Source of the DNA: a virus
DNA: 42,206 nt
IMG/VR virus record: IMGVR_UViG_3300035523_000137
Location: 1-42,206 of that record
Strand: one strand, 5' to 3'
Positions 39,957 through 42,206 of the stretch are shown piece by piece. The notes under the pieces are model-generated. The model ran no database searches and was not told the origin of the DNA. It saw only the letters and a list, made by a program, of their open reading frames with translations. The number at the start of each line of letters is the position of its first letter. The first letter of the stretch is position 1. A program made the position numbers and the translations under genes.

Positions 39957-40245
39957 ACTCCTGCGGGTCCAGACGGCTTCGAGCAGCCCGCTGCTCGTCC
40001 GTTTGGGCCACACCCTCCGGCTCCGGCAACCGCTCCGCCAGGATCCACACCAGCTGTGCGGTGGTCGTCGCACCGACCTTGGACCGGGCGTTCGCCAGGT
40101 GATGCTTCACGGTCGAGTGTGAGAGACCGAGCCGGTGGGCGGCAGCCTTCTCCGAGCCGGCAGCGAGGACCGCTGCGACCACCCGGAGCTCGCGATCCGT
40201 CGTGCGTTCGCCGGTGGCTCGACTGGCCGGGGGGCGGTCCCTCAC
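39916..40245 (-). CDS. LuxR/GerE-type HTH protein next to the integrase
   Basis: A 109-residue protein from GTG 40245, overlapping the integrase stop (GTGA). The HTH core is LRVVAAVLAAGSEKAAAHRL, then GLSHSTVKHHLANARSKVGA and QLVWILAERLPEPEG. No sensor domain is present. It may regulate integration or lysogeny. Its last 13 codons overlap the convergent membrane gene. A truncated copy is present at 36709-36845. Confidence 0.78.
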   Translation of the reverse strand: MRDRPPASRATGERTTDRELRVVAAVLAAGSEKAAAHRLGLSHSTVKHHLANARSKVGATTTAQLVWILAERLPEPEGVAQTDEQRAARSRLDPQEFRSPPRADPGRRR

Positions 40246-41798
40246 GCCCCCAGCCCCGCCGCAACCAACCACTCATCCCGGCCCTCGATCGGGATCTCGT
40301 AGGTTGTAATCCCGCGCCCAACACCTGTCGGGCGCGCCACTGCAACCTTTTCGGGCAGTGCCAGCGCGAATCCGTGGGCGTACGCCGACGGAGTGAGCCT
40401 GACGGACACGATCTTCCTCCCTGCGACGGTGATCCGGTCGTAGATGGCGTGGAGCAGGTCCGCCTTCTCGGCAGGAACCTCCGCCGCCCTCCACGTCGCT
40501 GACAGCTCCCGGAGCCAGGCGATTGCCCGCTCGGGCGAGATCCCATCGGCGCTCGTGCGCTCGAGGCTCTCCTTGGCGTCCCGGAGCTCGTGCAGCCGCT
40601 CGAGGTAGACCGCGTCCTCGAGACGGCCGGCAGCATGCTCCAGCGCGAGGTCGCGGATCTGGCGGTCGATCCGCGCCCGGTCGATGGCCACTGGACGCGG
40701 TCCTGACCCGAGGCTGGCGACGACGGCCGCGATCGTGGCGTCGCCGAGCTCGATCCCCTCGAGCTGCGCCAGGATCGGCTCCTCCCACACGTCGTCGCCG
40801 AGGCGAGCGCGCTTGCCCCAGTCCGGGCACGGTTCCGCGTGGAGCTTGCGGTGGCGCCCGTCGGCGAACGTCCCATCGCTCCGGAGCCGGCGTCCGCAGA
40901 CGCACTCGAGCAGGCCCTTGAGCAGGTCGACGCGGTCGGCGCGCTTCGGCCCGCCTGCACGGGTCTTGGACCGGCGCACGTCCTCGACGCGGGCCCAGAG
41001 CTCGTCGGAAACGGGCGGGTTCGAGCGCCAGGGCGCGGGCTTGCGGGTCTCGTTGCGGCTTCGGCGGTAGCGGCGGATCCAGCCGTTGTAGATCGGGTTC
41101 ATGAGGATCATCCGGATCCGGCTCTCGGCCAGCCCCGTCTCCTCGGCGAGGTTCTTGGCGCTCACGTTGCCGAGGGCGTAGCGCTCGAACAGGGCGATCG
41201 CCCGGCCGATCGTGTCCGGGTCGACCTCGAGCGTGTGCGGCCGCTCGGGCGAGCGCCGGAAGCCGAGGCCGGCGTGTCCGCCCTGGTCGGCGTGGCGGTC
41301 GAACTTCGCGGCGTAGCCGTCAGTGATCCGCTCCGACAGGCGGCGGCTGTACTTCTCGGCGCCGGCGGCCTCGCTGATCAGCTCGTCCCAGTCGTGCGGG
41401 TCGGAGGATAGGATCCGCCGATCGCACATGACGAGCGCGACCCCGGCTGGGTGGAGGCCGTCCTCGAGGAGCTCGAGTGTGCGCCGCAGGTTGCGCTGCC
41501 AGCGGTCGGAGTAGCCGGCCAGAAGCAGGTCGAACGACCCGGCCCGGGCGTCGGCGAGCATCTCGGTCATCGTCGCCGAGCGCCAGACGGTGGTCCCGCT
41601 GTGGGCGACCTGGAACACGAGCCCGGTGTCGACGAGGCCGTGGCGGTCGATGAAGCGGTCCTGCTGCTCGCGTTGGCTGGCCGGCCCGAAGCGGTCGTAC
41701 TGGCCCGCTGTCGACTCGCGGATCCAGCGGGCGACCCGCAGGCCCCGGATGTCGTCGAGCGAGCGGGGCAGGCGCTTGAGCGTCCGAGGCTCTCTCAT
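40242..41798 (-). CDS. Large serine recombinase (phage integrase)
   Basis: A 518-residue site-specific recombinase. The catalytic domain opens RVARWIRESTAGQYDRFG with nucleophile Ser29 and basic Arg residues around it, followed by ASQREQQDRFI and LLLAGYSDRWQRNLRRTLEL. The recombinase domain (GLGFRRSPERPHTLEVDPDT, then NPIYNGWIRRYRRSRNETRK) and a zinc ribbon (LECVCGRRLRSDGTF, then HAEPCPDW) follow, with a coiled-coil tail. It should integrate and, with a directionality factor, excise the element at an adjacent attachment site. The start is ATG 41798, overlapping the small upstream gene. Confidence 0.92.
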   Translation of the reverse strand: MREPRTLKRLPRSLDDIRGLRVARWIRESTAGQYDRFGPASQREQQDRFIDRHGLVDTGLVFQVAHSGTTVWRSATMTEMLADARAGSFDLLLAGYSDRWQRNLRRTLELLEDGLHPAGVALVMCDRRILSSDPHDWDELISEAAGAEKYSRRLSERITDGYAAKFDRHADQGGHAGLGFRRSPERPHTLEVDPDTIGRAIALFERYALGNVSAKNLAEETGLAESRIRMILMNPIYNGWIRRYRRSRNETRKPAPWRSNPPVSDELWARVEDVRRSKTRAGGPKRADRVDLLKGLLECVCGRRLRSDGTFADGRHRKLHAEPCPDWGKRARLGDDVWEEPILAQLEGIELGDATIAAVVASLGSGPRPVAIDRARIDRQIRDLALEHAAGRLEDAVYLERLHELRDAKESLERTSADGISPERAIAWLRELSATWRAAEVPAEKADLLHAIYDRITVAGRKIVSVRLTPSAYAHGFALALPEKVAVARPTGVGRGITTYEIPIEGRDEWLVAAGLGA

Positions 41799-41983
41799 GC
41801 AGCCCCGGCCTTGCGCTTCGCGTCCATCACGACCACATTCGCTCGGTTTCGCGCAGCAGCCAAGCGTTCCCGGCGCAGTTGCTCCGGACCCTCCGGGTAG
41901 CGCCGGTGGAGGGCCTCCACGTAGCGGGCAAGGGCGACGACGAGCGGATCACGCTCCACCGGCCGCCGCACCTGGTCTGCCAT
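41795..41983 (-). CDS. Small basic protein overlapping the integrase start
   Basis: A 62-residue protein from ATG 41983, with its stop overlapping the integrase start (ATGA). The body has RPVERDPLVVALARYVEALH and ends VVVMDAKRKAGAA. It is a paralogue of the gene at 1-186. The frame is open to 42085, but the paralogue defines the start. Tight coupling to the integrase suggests an accessory such as a directionality factor or architectural protein; this is inference. Confidence 0.68.
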   Translation of the reverse strand: MADQVRRPVERDPLVVALARYVEALHRRYPEGPEQLRRERLAAARNRANVVVMDAKRKAGAA

Positions 41984-41994
41984 CAGTTGCCCGA

Positions 41995-42021
41995 AGAACC
42001 GCGAGAACCGCGAGAACCACA
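41995..42021. repeat. Tandem 9-bp repeat upstream of the integrase unit
   Basis: The unit AGAACCGCG is repeated at 41995-42003 and 42004-42012, with a variant AGAACCACA at 42013-42021. It sits 11 bases ahead of the small gene start, on the promoter side of the integrase unit. It could be an operator or a recombinase/accessory binding site. The rest of 42022-42131 shows no gene. Confidence 0.5.
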
Positions 42022-42131
42022 CAGGGGTCGCGCGCAGACCCCAATACGTCCGCGCCAAGCCAATAACCACGTAAACCGCGGTCAAGTCCCAGCGAGTGGT
42101 GTAACAGCGCGTCGTCCTCGCGCCTGACGCT

Positions 42132-42206
42132 TCAGCTCGCGAGCAGCAGCGGCTGGCCCACCTCCTCGATGGCGACGGCGTCGATCGCCGCCATGGTCTC
42201 GGGCCG
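42132..42206 (-). CDS. C-terminal end of a gene entering from the right
   Basis: A 24-codon open frame to the window edge with stop at 42132-42134, ending MAAIDAVAIEEVGQPLLLAS. It may be the end of a chromosomal gene beyond the prophage, since it lies outside the integrase unit. Too short to identify; the ending is loosely like those of M16-type peptidases. Confidence 0.35.
   Translation of the reverse strand, partial: RPETMAAIDAVAIEEVGQPLLLAS

Noticed and set aside
1-42206. CRISPR arrays and tRNA genes
   Set aside because: No regularly spaced identical repeats with unique spacers and no cloverleaf-like sequence ending in CCA was noticed by eye; a tRNA search program would settle this.

Overview
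This 42.2 kb, high-GC window reads as an almost complete temperate siphophage (prophage-like) genome with two blocks of accessory cargo. GC is high throughout and GTG starts are frequent. The tail gene families (a gp37-like tail protein fused to a collar domain, a P27-type small terminase, a gp6-like portal) fit an actinobacterial or Chloroflexota-like host, but the sequence alone does not fix the taxon. The phage backbone runs leftward (minus strand) and most of its genes touch or overlap by 1-8 bases. Most cargo genes run rightward.

Layout. (a) 1-4991, minus: nucleic-acid module with a small integrase-partner-like gene, a RuvC-like resolvase, a PD-(D/E)XK exonuclease, a primase/AAA ATPase, an SSB-like protein, a ribbon-helix-helix protein and two unknowns, with short repeats at 4420-4537. 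(b) 4992-5309: non-coding gap with three DnaA-box-like sites. (c) 5310-11312, plus: six translationally coupled genes (D12 adenine methylase, unknown 170-aa protein, PLD-nuclease/SF2 helicase, 66-aa acidic protein, DndD/SMC-like ATPase with a CxCxxC cluster, DndE-like small protein). This is the best candidate for an undescribed defence system: it looks like a Dnd-type machine with no sulfur-transfer enzymes in the window. (d) 11599-14536: a possible small ORF, then a divergent pair of a ClpP-fold serine proteinase (SDH family) and an HNH_5-like zinc protein. (e) 14526-30552, minus: morphogenesis, from tail fibres through tape measure, frameshifted tail chaperones, tail tube, neck, capsid, scaffold, portal and terminase to a ParB-methyltransferase fusion. 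A canonical slippery heptamer (CCCAAAT) joins the two tail assembly chaperone ORFs.

(f) 30654-33942: two small plus-strand genes closed by a strong terminator, a minus-strand HNH nuclease, then a plus-strand cargo group of an unknown protein, a TIGR04255-like protein and a probable antitoxin/PemK-MazF toxin pair. (g) 33970-35817, minus: lysis region with a LuxR-type HTH, a holin, a papain-fold peptidase with SH3 domain, and a coiled-coil membrane protein. (h) 35832-40245: mosaic region with a 123-bp direct repeat, small membrane proteins, a lipoprotein, a broken HTH gene, and a two-gene unit ending in an archaemetzincin-like protein that has lost its zinc-binding residues. (i) 39916-41983, minus: HTH, large serine recombinase and its small overlapping partner. 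The end of an unrelated gene enters at the right edge.

The small partner gene next to the integrase has a near-duplicate at the extreme left edge, in the same overlap arrangement with whatever lies to its left. This suggests a second recombinase or a related prophage just outside the window. All functional calls rest on motif reading; no database search was run.
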